Below are positions 41,967-50,950 of a stretch of 64,000 nucleotides of DNA, in pieces. The stretch is from Marinomonas sp. SBI8L. GTDB lineage: Bacteria > Pseudomonadota > Gammaproteobacteria > Pseudomonadales > Marinomonadaceae. The stretch covers positions 372,001 to 436,000 of the forward strand of contig NZ_JSEO01000004.1 in NCBI RefSeq assembly GCF_001624705.1, read 5' to 3'. Each line of letters begins with the position of its first letter. The stretch's first letter is position 1. The translations under genes and the position numbers were made by a program. The notes beneath the pieces are model-generated. The model saw only the letters and a list, made by a program, of their open reading frames with translations, ran no database searches and was not told where the DNA came from.

Positions 41967-42397
41967 ATAACCCGCAAAAAAGCAATAATATTTTCATATT
42001 AGCAACTACGCCTTGAAAGTAGCCAATGAGGCACATGCTACTCTTCGAGGCTAGTTTATATAATGCTTTAACTCAAAAAAATTCATTACCTCAATCATAT
42101 AATTGCACGCCCCGCCCCTGCGACTTTTCTAATTATATCAAGCAAATCAAAACTCTAAAAACACAACCATTTCAAAAAAGATCAAAAAAAACGTCTATTT
42201 TCCTAAGATTATGACGACCCAATAAGATCTATCAAGCATTCCATAGGAAAAGTTTGAACAATTTTAGCTAATGTTTGATTAGATCTCCCCAAAAAACTAT
42301 TTCCATTTTATTCATATAGCACTCTCATTCACATAGCATCAGGCTAAGCAGAAAGTCATGTATTACTTTCTGCTTAGCCACTCTTATCGGTTAATAA
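41967..42397. other. Intergenic region with a perfect 15-bp inverted repeat
   Basis: No convincing gene. Arms GGCTAAGCAGAAAGT (42342-42356) and ACTTTCTGCTTAGCC (42365-42379) are perfect complements 19 bp after the VOC gene's stop, presumably its terminator although no T-run follows. The remainder is AT-rich filler with homopolymer A-runs. Confidence 0.6.
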
Positions 42398-42796
42398 CTA
42401 GTTAGCTGCTGGCGCTAGATGCTGTACCACATCGACATGAATACCTGCTGGGTCCTGTATCATAAAATGAATTTGCCCCCACTCTTCTTGCTTTAGAGCC
42501 ATGGCTATATTTAGGTCCATTTCTTTGGCTTCTGAATAAGCCAAAGATGCATTTTTAACTTCTAGAGATATAACATACCCTTCGGTAGACATGATTGGAT
42601 GTAGAAATTCTGGCTGGTTTACTAGGTTTGGCAATAGAAAACCTAGCTGAATGCTCTTGTTGGGTGATATCAAGTGAAGGTAAAAGTTTGAGTCATAAAA
42701 TACCGCAGTAAAACCAAAAACGGTCTCATAAAACTGTTTTACGGCTTTTAGATCATTTGTCACCATGACAGGAAACATAGCATCAACGTCTATCAT
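42398..42796 (-). CDS. VOC-family protein (glyoxalase/bleomycin-resistance fold)
   Basis: A 132-aa single-domain VOC protein with GAGGAG before the ATG. The fold pattern is DAMFPVMVTNDLKAVKQFYETVFGFTAVFYD, FYLHLISPNKSIQLGFL, SLEVKNASLAYSEA and WGQIHFMIQDPAGIHVDVVQHL. A conserved Glu/His metal pair is partly visible (Leu/His region and DVVQ). It lies 53 bp downstream of the AraC regulator on the same strand, so the regulator gene may be co-transcribed with it and control it. Confidence 0.82.
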   Translation of the reverse strand: MIDVDAMFPVMVTNDLKAVKQFYETVFGFTAVFYDSNFYLHLISPNKSIQLGFLLPNLVNQPEFLHPIMSTEGYVISLEVKNASLAYSEAKEMDLNIAMALKQEEWGQIHFMIQDPAGIHVDVVQHLAPAAN

Positions 42797-42849
42797 TACA
42801 CTTTCTCCTCAGATTAGATTTTTAAAAACCAAATTATTGTTTTTTAAAC

Positions 42850-43656
42850 TCAATCTGTATTGTACAAAGCGGACATAACTTGAAATTCACTTGGGGTTAC
42901 ACCTGACAGTTTTTTAAAGTCTCGATTGAAGTGAGCTTGATCGTAATAATGGTTCGTCCAAGCATTAACACAGCCTTTAGTATTCATGGTTCTTAGTGTT
43001 TTTTGAAAGCGAAAGACCTTAGCAAAACCCCTCGGCGTAAGCCCTAAATATTGAGAGGTTAGTCGTCTAAGATGGCGAGCGGACAAACCAAATTCCGAAC
43101 ACTGCTTATCAGATAAATCCATATTCGAATCATGGTGTTGGTCACAATACAATAAATAACGGATTAAGCGTTTATCTACTTCACTTGGACGCAAGACACT
43201 AAGCAAGACCTCGGATATGAAGTTGCAACGATTTTGGAATGGCATGCTCTGATAGGCACAGTCATTTAGCACATTAGTTAAATGTCTGGGGAAAACGTCA
43301 TTTAAATCCGTGACATTATCTTTGTTGCTCCACTCTCCCAGTGGTGCCTTAATGATCCCTTGATGCCCTAAGACACGAAAACGCATACCAAAATATGACA
43401 CTGGCCCTGTCATTTCAAATATTTTAGCAGTGGAGAATGGCGTGACAATGAAGGCCTCTTCAGGTGATGTAATGTTGTAAATTATATCTACACAGTTATC
43501 TGGAACACTACGATAAAAATACCTACCCATAGGGACATTGAGCTGCCAAAACTCCTGCACCCAATTATTTAATGGAAGTGTAGGCTTGAAGGTAAGATAA
43601 GCATTTGAGCGACTTACATGGCCTTGTAAGGAGTAATCATTAATGTTTATTAGCAT
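42850..43656 (-). CDS. AraC-family transcriptional regulator
   Basis: A 268-aa regulator. The C-terminal double helix-turn-helix (about 165-265) includes FGLSARHLRRLTSQYLGLTP, then RFQKTLRTM and the second HTH WTNHYYDQAHFNRDFKKLSG with the signature VTPSEF. The N-terminal 150 residues are a beta-rich ligand-binding part with the 'DUF6597'-like VPDNCVDIIYN motif. It is upstream of the VOC gene in a likely two-gene operon; the inducer is unknown. Confidence 0.88.
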   Translation of the reverse strand: MLININDYSLQGHVSRSNAYLTFKPTLPLNNWVQEFWQLNVPMGRYFYRSVPDNCVDIIYNITSPEEAFIVTPFSTAKIFEMTGPVSYFGMRFRVLGHQGIIKAPLGEWSNKDNVTDLNDVFPRHLTNVLNDCAYQSMPFQNRCNFISEVLLSVLRPSEVDKRLIRYLLYCDQHHDSNMDLSDKQCSEFGLSARHLRRLTSQYLGLTPRGFAKVFRFQKTLRTMNTKGCVNAWTNHYYDQAHFNRDFKKLSGVTPSEFQVMSALYNTD

Positions 43657-43933
43657 AATTGAATACCTAACCTTGCTAGTGCCACAAGATAAAAAGCAGC
43701 ACTTTGTTTACATCAGTCTAATCGCAAAAAATAAAGGTTAATAGATTTAAGCAGCTTATGCGCTACTCCTTATTCGCTACTACGGCAATAATAAGAGGAT
43801 CGCTTGTGAGTTTTAAGTGTTAATCAAAGAGAGAAAATAAGATAGGGAAAGTAAACAATTTAGATAAGTTAGCTGAAAGCGCTATAAGCCAGAATTGGCG
43901 AGGTATTGAGGAAGTTTGAATTTATTTTAGGCA

Positions 43934-43957
43934 TAAAAAAAGGCACCAAATGGTGCC
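43934..43957 (-). terminator. Terminator of the tRNA cluster
   Basis: On the minus strand GGCACCA-TT-TGGTGCC followed by T7. The first arm is the 3' end of tRNA-Leu itself. Confidence 0.88.
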
Positions 43958-44037
43958 CGGGACCGGAATCGAACCGGTACGGTATTACTACCGCAAGATT
44001 TTAAGTCTTGTGCGTCTACCAATTTCGCCACCCGGGC
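43951..44037 (-). tRNA. tRNA-Leu(UAA)
   Basis: 87 nt including an encoded CCA. The acceptor stem is GCCCGGG/CCCGGGC, the anticodon loop CTTAAAA on stem CAAGA/TCTTG gives UAA, the long variable arm expected for leucine is present, and the T-arm GGTTCGATTCC is canonical. Third of three tRNAs after pgsA. The GGCACCA end also forms one arm of the downstream terminator. Confidence 0.96.
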
Positions 44038-44067
44038 ACATCTAGCTTTTGCTACATGCTCTGATTA

Positions 44068-44141
44068 TGGAGGCCGGAGTCGGAATCGAACCGGCGTTGA
44101 CGGAGTTGCAGTCCGCTGCATGACCACTCTGCCATCCGGCC
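44068..44141 (-). tRNA. tRNA-Cys(GCA)
   Basis: 74 nt with encoded CCA; acceptor GGCCGGA/TCCGGCC, anticodon loop CTGCAAC giving GCA, discriminator U, T-arm GGTTCGATTCC. Confidence 0.96.
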
Positions 44142-44162
44142 TTAAATCAGATTATCTTCTAC

Positions 44163-44237
44163 TGGAGCGGGAAACGAGGCTCGAACTCGCGACCCCAACC
44201 TTGGCAAGGTTGTGCTCTACCACTGAGCTATTCCCGC
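44163..44237 (-). tRNA. tRNA-Gly(GCC)
   Basis: 75 nt with encoded CCA; acceptor GCGGGAA/TTCCCGC, anticodon arm AACCTTGCCAAGGTT giving GCC, T-arm GAGTTCGAGCCTC. Confidence 0.96.
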
Positions 44238-44353
44238 GTTCAGAAGATGGTGCATATTCTATGTATTTCTGATCCTGCGTCAAGCAATAATTCTAAATAA
44301 ATCCATTAACTTAGCGTTTTATTTCTTTTTAGATCAATAATTGTTCTAAGTGA

Positions 44354-44914
44354 TTATTTTTTATCCGATACTGATGGCGCTAGGTGTGGCCAAGCTGCTT
44401 TTAGGTAAACATACATAGACCAAAGCGTTAATAACGCAGCAAGAATCAGTACAATTTCACCTAGGCTTGCCCATTTAGTATCTGGTTCATTACCCAATAA
44501 AATAAAGATGGCTAACATTTGCATACTTGTTTTGAGCTTGCCGACGTAAGAAACAGCTACACTTGCTCGCTTCCCCATTTCTGCCATCCATTCTCTTAGA
44601 GCTGAAATGACAATTTCACGACCAACGATCACGGCAGCGGCTACTGTCATTAATGGGTTTGCATAACTTTCGACAAGTAGCACAAGTGCAATTGACACCA
44701 TAAGCTTATCTGCAACTGGATCGAAGAAAGCACCAAAAGCAGATGTTTGGTTCAACTTTCTCGCTAAATAACCATCTAGCCAATCGGTTATTGCTGCGGC
44801 GGCAAATACGGCAGCACAAGTTACATAACGTCCATCCCAAGGCAAGTAATACAATACAACCAAAATGGGTATCATAAAAATTCGGATAGACGTCAAAATA
44901 TTCGGTATATTCAT
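44354..44914 (-). CDS. pgsA: CDP-diacylglycerol-glycerol-3-phosphate 3-phosphatidyltransferase
   Basis: Makes phosphatidylglycerol-phosphate, the first committed step to phosphatidylglycerol and cardiolipin, in the inner membrane. It has 186 aa and several membrane helices. The CDP-alcohol transferase motif D-G-x2-A-R-x8-G-x3-D-x3-D reads as DWLDGYLARK...AFGAFFDPVADK (about 43-72), complete. It lies between uvrC and the Gly-Cys-Leu tRNAs, the same order as in E. coli. Confidence 0.94.
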   Translation of the reverse strand: MNIPNILTSIRIFMIPILVVLYYLPWDGRYVTCAAVFAAAAITDWLDGYLARKLNQTSAFGAFFDPVADKLMVSIALVLLVESYANPLMTVAAAVIVGREIVISALREWMAEMGKRASVAVSYVGKLKTSMQMLAIFILLGNEPDTKWASLGEIVLILAALLTLWSMYVYLKAAWPHLAPSVSDKK

Positions 44915-45019
44915 TTATTTTCTGCTTAGTCTTTTTTGCTAATCAATAGCTTGAGCTGATTTTTCGTTAATACGATGTATTTTTAAGGATGATGCTATTT
45001 AGTAACATCATCATAACAC

Positions 45020-46840
45020 TTATGTTTGATGGAGAAAGCGGTAAACTTCTTGCGCCATATTACTACTGATACCTTTTACCTTACCTATCTCCTCCTGACT
45101 CGCGGCTTTTAACTCTTGTATTCCACCAAAAGCCGTTAATAAACTTTTACGACGAGTTGGGCCTACTCCTGGAATCCCTTCTAAAGTAGAGTGTCGACGC
45201 TTTTTATCTCGTCTTTTTCTATGGGTTTTTATCGCAAACCTGTGCGCTTCATCACGAATGTGCTGTATGAGATGCAAAGCGGCTGAATCAGGAGGCAATA
45301 CTACCTCATCTTCCTTGCAACCTATATAAAGAGTTTCCAACCCTGGTTTTCGAGTTTCGCCTTTTGCCACACCTAATAAAAAGATTTGGTTTAGGCCTAA
45401 CTCACTCAATACCTCTTCGGCTTGGGTTAACTGACCTTTACCACCGTCGACTAAGAGAACATCTGGCGCTTCTAATTCACCGGACTTAACTCGTTTATAG
45501 CGTCTTGTTAATGCCTGCTTCATTGCACCGTAATCATCACCGGGTTCTACGCCTTCTATATTAAAAGAACGATAACGCTTTTTATCTGGCCCTTCTGGCC
45601 CAAACACAACGCAGGAAGCAACCGTTGCTTCACCACTAGAATGACTGATATCAAAACATTCCATTTGTTTTGGTGGCTCAGACAAACCTAATAGCTTTTG
45701 CAAAGCAGTTACTCGGCTAAAGTGATGCTTTTTATCCAATAAACGGGTTTGCAGACCTTGCTCAGCATTTAACTTAGCAAGGTCAAGCCATCTGGCTCTC
45801 TGTCCTCTTACGTTGCAGGTGATCTCAACCTTTTTTAAGGTACTTTCAAATATGGCAGCTGTAAGCACTTCGGTGTCACTAGGCTCGTGACTCAAAATTA
45901 ACGCCTTAGGTAACTCTTGAGCACCGCCTATATAGGATTGGGCAATAAAGTTAGTTAATAACTCACCTTCATTCATCTCAAGTGGCATTTTAGGGTAGTA
46001 GCTTTTACTCCCAACAACCTTGCCCCCTCGAATCATCATAAGATGAACGCAATGCCCACCAGGCTGAATCAGAGCGGCAAGCACATCTGCCTCACCCGAT
46101 TGCCCATAAACGTATTGTTGTTCTTGAATATGTTTAAGCTGAGTAATTTGGTCTCTTAATTCCGCGGCTCGCTCAAATTCCATCTCAGCTGCGGCAGCGC
46201 TCATATTTTGGGTAATTTCACTGACTAATTCTTGGTCTTTTCCCTCTAAAAACATACGTGTATGACGCACATCTTTGGCGTACTCCTCGTCTGTAATGAG
46301 ATCTACGCAAGGTGCAGAGCAACGCTTAATTTGATATTGGAGGCATGGACGAGATCGATTGGCATAATAGCTATCTTCACACTGGCGCACTTTGAAGACT
46401 TTCTGCATGGTCGTAAGGCTTTCTCTAACCGCTGTGCCACTCGGAAAAGGGCCAAACAATTTACCTTCTTCAGACTTACCACCACGACGAAACAGCAAAG
46501 CAGGATGCTGATGTTGAGACAGGAGAATATAGGGATAGGATTTATCATCCCTTAATAAAATATTATAAGGTGGTCTATGTTGCTTGATTAACGTTTGCTC
46601 TAACAAAAGCGCTTCTGTCTCGCTCTTGGTTAGGGTTACTTCTATATCATCAATGCGGTTAACCAAGGCCATGGTTTTTGTCGAGAGACCTGTGTTTCTA
46701 AAATAACTAGAAACACGGTTCTTTAAGTTTTTTGCCTTACCCACATAAAGTAACTCACCTTTACCGTACATGCGGTAGATCCCTGGTCGGGTCGTAAGGT
46801 TGCTAATAAAATGTTTTGCATCAAATTCAATGTGAGTCAA
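45020..46840 (-). CDS. uvrC: Excinuclease ABC subunit C
   Basis: The nuclease of nucleotide excision repair, cutting both sides of a lesion with UvrB. A 606-aa protein with a TTG start 5 nt after GAGG. In order: GIY-YIG nuclease (about 15-95; RPGIYRMYGKGELLYVGKAKNLK), Cys-rich linker (KRCSAPCVDLI), UVR domain (about 198-233), RNase-H-like 5'-nuclease (about 385-540; ECFDISHSSGEATVASCVVF, DVLLVDGGKGQL) and tandem HhH (about 555-606; LEGIPGVGPTRRKSLLTAFGG). Length and motifs are complete. Confidence 0.96.
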   Translation of the reverse strand: MTHIEFDAKHFISNLTTRPGIYRMYGKGELLYVGKAKNLKNRVSSYFRNTGLSTKTMALVNRIDDIEVTLTKSETEALLLEQTLIKQHRPPYNILLRDDKSYPYILLSQHQHPALLFRRGGKSEEGKLFGPFPSGTAVRESLTTMQKVFKVRQCEDSYYANRSRPCLQYQIKRCSAPCVDLITDEEYAKDVRHTRMFLEGKDQELVSEITQNMSAAAAEMEFERAAELRDQITQLKHIQEQQYVYGQSGEADVLAALIQPGGHCVHLMMIRGGKVVGSKSYYPKMPLEMNEGELLTNFIAQSYIGGAQELPKALILSHEPSDTEVLTAAIFESTLKKVEITCNVRGQRARWLDLAKLNAEQGLQTRLLDKKHHFSRVTALQKLLGLSEPPKQMECFDISHSSGEATVASCVVFGPEGPDKKRYRSFNIEGVEPGDDYGAMKQALTRRYKRVKSGELEAPDVLLVDGGKGQLTQAEEVLSELGLNQIFLLGVAKGETRKPGLETLYIGCKEDEVVLPPDSAALHLIQHIRDEAHRFAIKTHRKRRDKKRRHSTLEGIPGVGPTRRKSLLTAFGGIQELKAASQEEIGKVKGISSNMAQEVYRFLHQT

Positions 46841-46978
46841 ACAAACCTCAAACAGCCAAATATAATCAATCTAGAACACCTAATTTTAGGTTAGATGGTG
46901 TGTTCCATAATGTAGCAAAATTCAGAGTGTTTGTTGACCCTAGAGAGAGGACTTAATCAGGACGGCTATCGATTAGAC

Positions 46979-47629
46979 TTAATCAACAGCGCCAACACCT
47001 AATAAGTTATGGCGCATTGCCAGACGAGCTAATTCTACATCACTGCCAATAGACAGTTTTTCAAACATACGATAACGGTAGGTATTAACCGTCTTTGCGC
47101 TTAAGTTCAGCTTTTCAGCTATATCTTGAACTTTGCGACAGTCTACTATCATTTGAGCAATCTGTAGTTCACGGTCTGATAAGCTATCTAATGGTGTCTC
47201 CCCTTCCTCTTTGGACATTTGAGATAGAGCCATTTTTTGAGCAACATCAGAACTTATGTACTTGCCACCTTTAGCGACTTTTTCAATCGCGCCTATCATT
47301 TCATCTAAGGCGATACCTTTAGTAATATAACCAGAAGCACCCGCTTCGATCAGCTTGGTAGGATAGGGGTTATCATCTAAGGCAGAAAGCGCAATGACTT
47401 TTGTTTTTGGTACCAAACGTTTAATTTCTTTGGTTGCACCCAAGCCACCAATACCCGGCATGTGAACATCCATAAGTACAATATCCGGTTGTTGCTCTTT
47501 AGTAAGTGAAATAGCTTCTTCACCACTTGCGGCACAACCTACAACTTGCAAATTGGACACATCCTGTAACATGCGACTGATCCCAGTACTGACAATTTCG
47601 TGATCATCAACAATTAATACTTTCAGCAC
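46979..47629 (-). CDS. gacA: GacA/UvrY response regulator
   Basis: A 216-aa two-component regulator starting at GTG with AGAGGTG upstream. The receiver has the acidic pair VDDHE (8-9), the phosphorylated Asp54 in VLMDVHMPGIGG and Lys about 106. The C-terminal LuxR-type HTH (about 148-210) has LSDRELQIAQMIVDCRKVQDIAEKLNLSAKTVNTYRYR. It is 138 bp upstream of uvrC, the standard gammaproteobacterial position of GacA/UvrY. It should be partnered by GacS/BarA and switch on Csr-type small RNAs. Confidence 0.93.
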   Translation of the reverse strand: MLKVLIVDDHEIVSTGISRMLQDVSNLQVVGCAASGEEAISLTKEQQPDIVLMDVHMPGIGGLGATKEIKRLVPKTKVIALSALDDNPYPTKLIEAGASGYITKGIALDEMIGAIEKVAKGGKYISSDVAQKMALSQMSKEEGETPLDSLSDRELQIAQMIVDCRKVQDIAEKLNLSAKTVNTYRYRMFEKLSIGSDVELARLAMRHNLLGVGAVD

Positions 47630-47808
47630 CTAATTTCACCTCTATTTTACGCTTTCAAGTTTTCAATATAAGGGATTATTTCTTGTATTTAAAATTGTTT
47701 TGTCAAAATAGATGTCAAAAAAACAAATCAACACAATTGGAGCCCACCCAAGTAGGGTGAAACACTTATAATTCAAACAATTACGTAAAGTTAGTTAACC
47801 ATTCACCT

Positions 47809-48564
47809 TTATTCAGGTAGTTGCAGGTCAAATCCTTTTTCAGCTAAATCGGCTTGGCTTTTAGCACGATATCTTGCTCTTATTTGTGTTCCTTTGGTTT
47901 TTTTAAGGTAATAAAGCAAACAAGCAATATCCCCTTCAGGCAAACCTGTTTTTTGCATCAAGTCTGGAATCAAACTAGCAAGATGATCTTCTTGACGGTT
48001 TTCAATCAGGGGCACACTTGGTATAACCAAAACTTGGCCCTGAACGATTTTATCAACTTGTTCATTATAGTTTTTTTCAAAAGCCGGCCATGTTTTAGAT
48101 TCTTCATCCGACTTTAAGCTATACCAACCAGTAGCAGCTCCAGCATGATAAACCGCAGGATGAGACCAAGAGAACTCTAATGGATTAATGCGACATTGGC
48201 TCGCTTCAAGGTAGGCTGTTCTCGTATCAACTAAACCATAAGCCCCGTAGGCCTTTGAAATAAGCTGTAAAAATTCAGCGATAGTTGGCGGCCATGCATA
48301 AGTCTCTTTCGACCTTTCAACAGCATAAGCCAAGAGTGGCTCTTTAAAGCCTTTTATAGCTATTGCCCACTCTCTTTTAGCTAGTTTTACTTCATCGGGG
48401 TTCGCATAGGCAGACGCAAATTTGTGTGTATAAATTGCTTTAAAACGAGCAAAAAGCATATTAACCAAAACTCGAGTTTGCTGCTGGGCATCCGAACTTT
48501 CTTGTTGTGATTGCTGACTGCGCTCTTGACTACCAGTCTGTGTCGTGGATGTTTGTGAGTGCAT
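47809..48564 (-). CDS. Replication protein P-like (helicase loader) protein
   Basis: A 251-aa protein (270 aa if translation starts at 48621). A Gln/Ser/Thr-rich linker (TSTTQTGSQERSQQSQQESS) opens it, then comes the phage P-type core: VNMLFARFKAIYTHKF, VKLAKREWAIAIKGF, AYAVERSKETYAWPPTIAEFLQLI. Lambda P loads DnaB helicase. It overlaps the 3' end of the DnaT-like gene, recalling the enterobacterial dnaT-dnaC operon, but the loader is of the P type, not DnaC. It is embedded in core genes, which argues for a resident chromosomal role. Confidence 0.75.
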   Translation of the reverse strand: MHSQTSTTQTGSQERSQQSQQESSDAQQQTRVLVNMLFARFKAIYTHKFASAYANPDEVKLAKREWAIAIKGFKEPLLAYAVERSKETYAWPPTIAEFLQLISKAYGAYGLVDTRTAYLEASQCRINPLEFSWSHPAVYHAGAATGWYSLKSDEESKTWPAFEKNYNEQVDKIVQGQVLVIPSVPLIENRQEDHLASLIPDLMQKTGLPEGDIACLLYYLKKTKGTQIRARYRAKSQADLAEKGFDLQLPE

Positions 48565-49459
48565 CGCTAACTTGTTCTTTAGAGGTTCGATTAGTGTATG
48601 AGCTGCCTTGGGTGCCTTCATGCGAGGATCTATCCGATTGTTTATATTGCCATTGACGTTTTACATATTTGAAAAATTCGCTGTTCCAAGTGCGTACATT
48701 CTTTCTTTGTTCTTTTATCCGTAACAAGAATTCTGCGAGCAGTTGTAATGCAAATTGACGATTAATTCCAGCCTGCGAAATTTGCTCTAAGGTACTCTCT
48801 TCAGGTTGCCACTGATCAGGTTGACGAGTTCTTTCTTTCTGCTCTAAATATAGATCGAAGTCAGACACTCCGCGACGTTTATCTTCTTGGCTTTTATGAG
48901 CGCCAGGCCACGAATTGGTTGCCGACCTTGGAGGAGATTCAGACGCTGCTGGATATTGTCCTTGCCCTTGTTTGTTCGCATATTGCATATGAGAACTAGC
49001 CAAATTCTTGCGGCTTTTTAACCTTGACGGGTCAGGGTTAACTGAAGGTTGAGTTTTAGCCTGCCTTTGTAAACGACCAATTCTATCAACTAACTCATCA
49101 TTTGATTGCGAAGATTCAGAGCTTGACGGCACAGCTGTGGCTGCATGATAAGTTTGACTGTTTACTTTAGGTTCAGGGTCTTGCATTTGCCCTTGACCAT
49201 CTAAATAGACGATTAACTTCCCGTTTTCACGCTGAAAATTTAACACTTGATTAGCTTGTAGGTTTGAAAAAATACGCTGCAACATAGGACCAGTCCAGAA
49301 CGGAAGTTGGGCCGCTAAAACAGACATTTCGAAACTAAGTACTCGACTTGATAACATGAAAGCATGCTGTTCTAAAAACGCAATTAAAACAGATTCTTCC
49401 AGACCAATCTCTTGAGCTGTGCGAAATGAAATCGGCAATATAAAATCGTTGCTGGGCAT
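48530..49459 (-). CDS. DnaT-like primosomal/replication protein
   Basis: A 309-aa protein. The N-terminal winged-helix-like part (1-90; ISFRTAQEIGLEESVLIAFLEQH, LPFWTGPMLQRIFSNLQANQVLNF) resembles phage O-type or DnaT N-domains. A long low-complexity linker rich in Gln, Ser and Pro follows. The C-terminal part INRQFALQLLAEFLLRIKEQRKNVRTWNSEFFKYVKRQW (about 225-268) fits the ssDNA-binding end of DnaT. The P-like gene overlaps its end. The pair probably restarts stalled forks with PriA. Confidence 0.72.
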   Translation of the reverse strand: MPSNDFILPISFRTAQEIGLEESVLIAFLEQHAFMLSSRVLSFEMSVLAAQLPFWTGPMLQRIFSNLQANQVLNFQRENGKLIVYLDGQGQMQDPEPKVNSQTYHAATAVPSSSESSQSNDELVDRIGRLQRQAKTQPSVNPDPSRLKSRKNLASSHMQYANKQGQGQYPAASESPPRSATNSWPGAHKSQEDKRRGVSDFDLYLEQKERTRQPDQWQPEESTLEQISQAGINRQFALQLLAEFLLRIKEQRKNVRTWNSEFFKYVKRQWQYKQSDRSSHEGTQGSSYTNRTSKEQVSDALTNIHDTDW

Positions 49460-49694
49460 TTTATCTATCTACTTCAATTGTCTTTAAATCAAAATGCAGT
49501 GTAGCAAATTGACTTATTTGAAGCACTAAAAGGATGCTTTAAAAATCATCTAGGGCTTAAACATTTATTTGTTACAGAGTGATTAAAGCGTATTGACAGG
49601 CATTTATCAGAATTCTATGCTGAAACTGTGCCGTGTGGTTTTTATTTTTAAAAAACCTATTTTAACGGTCCAACTTTGCCAAGGAGAAAGTTGT

Positions 49695-50012
49695 ATGTAT
49701 ACAATCAATATTACTGGACACCACGTCGACGTCACTCCCGCTCTAAAAGAACACATCAATGAAAAAATGGATAAACTAGGTAGACTTAGTGATCAAATCA
49801 CCACTATCCATGTCACTCTCATGCAAGACAATAATGAACAAAAAGCAGAAGCAACCATTCATCTTCCAGGTAAAGAGCTTTTTGCAGCTGCTGTTTCTGA
49901 AAACCGCCTGTTCCATGCAATTGATGCCATGACAGAAAAACTGGCGAGACAGATTGATAAACATAAAACCCGAAAAAGTGCGAACCACCAAAAACCTATG
50001 GTCGCATCTTGA
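49695..50012 (+). CDS. hpf: Ribosome hibernation-promoting factor, short form
   Basis: A 105-aa ribosome-associated protein that stabilises inactive 70S and 100S ribosomes in stationary phase. The ATG at 49695 follows AAGGAG by 8 nt; the longer frame from 49593 has no site. The fold is INITGHHVDVTPALKEHINEKMDKLGRL, then ITTIHVTLMQDN, AEATIHLPGKELFAAAVSENRLFHAIDAMTEKLARQIDKHK. The size is that of the short HPF/YfiA class. It is not next to rpoN, where many gammaproteobacteria have one copy. A terminator follows. Confidence 0.93.
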   Translation: MYTINITGHHVDVTPALKEHINEKMDKLGRLSDQITTIHVTLMQDNNEQKAEATIHLPGKELFAAAVSENRLFHAIDAMTEKLARQIDKHKTRKSANHQKPMVAS

Positions 50013-50040
50013 TCTAAATCAAATCATATTAATTTTCATA

Positions 50041-50064
50041 AAACACCGCTTATTAGCGGTGTTT
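50041..50064 (+). terminator. Terminator of hpf
   Basis: AAACACCGCT-TATT-AGCGGTGTTT with a T8 run directly after, 29 bp from the stop. Confidence 0.92.
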
Positions 50065-50192
50065 TTTTTATCTCCTACTTATTTCCCCACGTTTTTAACA
50101 AAGCAATACAAGGAAATTACGCACAAACACTTGAGTTTTATGGCCAGCGTCTCCATATTAGCTATATAGATTTGACCTTAATGGAGATTATG

Positions 50193-50852
50193 ATGCGTTA
50201 TACCGATGCAATCAGTTCAAGCCAAACACAAGAAGCGGCAAACAAAACTTTAAGAAACACTTATGGACTTTTGTCATTAACACTACTTTTTAGTGCCTTC
50301 ACTGCAGGCGCTAGTATGGCATTCAACTTACCTCACCCAGGACTAATCATTACCCTAGTTGGTTTTTACGGCCTACTATTTTTCATTAGTAAATTTCAAA
50401 ACTCTGGGCTAGGCATTGTTTTAGTTTTTGCTCTAACAGGTTTTATGGGAATTACCATTGGACCGATCTTAAACGCTTATCTAAGTTTGCCTAACGGCAC
50501 GTCTTTAGTTATGAACGCTTTGGGCTTAACAGGTTTAGCTTTCTTAGGCCTTTCTGCTTATGCATTAATCTCTAAACAAGATTTCAGCTTTCTAAAAGGC
50601 TTTTTGACTGTTGGTGTGTTTGTTCTATTGTTTGCCATGGTTCTTGGCTTTTTTGTTCAAATCCCAGCACTACAAATCTTTATCTCAGCAGGCTTCGCAC
50701 TGTTCTCTGCTGCTATGATTCTGTATCAAACAGGCGAAATCGTAAGAGGCGGTGAGACCAATTATGTAATGGCCACTGTGACTCTATTTATCTCTATCTA
50801 CAACCTATTCCTTAGCTTGCTAGCTCTTTTAGGCATGGCTAACGACGACTAG
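50193..50852 (+). CDS. yccA: Bax inhibitor-1/YccA family membrane protein
   Basis: A 219-aa protein with seven membrane segments, the same length as E. coli YccA. ATG at 50193 is 6 nt after GGAG. Signature stretches are TLRNTYGLLSLTLLFSAFTA, IGPILNAYLSL, LSAYALISKQDFSFL and the closing GGETNYVMATVTLFISIYNLFLSLL. YccA interacts with the FtsH protease and limits degradation of jammed SecY. It sits just before tusDCBE; in E. coli it is next to tusE. Confidence 0.93.
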   Translation: MRYTDAISSSQTQEAANKTLRNTYGLLSLTLLFSAFTAGASMAFNLPHPGLIITLVGFYGLLFFISKFQNSGLGIVLVFALTGFMGITIGPILNAYLSLPNGTSLVMNALGLTGLAFLGLSAYALISKQDFSFLKGFLTVGVFVLLFAMVLGFFVQIPALQIFISAGFALFSAAMILYQTGEIVRGGETNYVMATVTLFISIYNLFLSLLALLGMANDD

Positions 50853-50950
50853 TTGTTTATTGTAAACTAGCAAATAGCCCCATAACTATAGGCCGCATAT
50901 GTGGCCTTTAGTTTTTTTGATCGTCATATAACCTTTTGTTAGGCCCTAAC

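Noticed and set aside
42026-42214. 62-codon plus-strand frame
   Set aside because: Composition is that of random AT-rich DNA with no domain, a weak start context and no neighbour support.
38244-42379. CRISPR array or integrative element in the accessory stretch
   Set aside because: No regularly spaced repeats, no integrase, no transfer or phage structural genes; only the XRE-ImmA pair and one gene-flanking repeat pair are seen.
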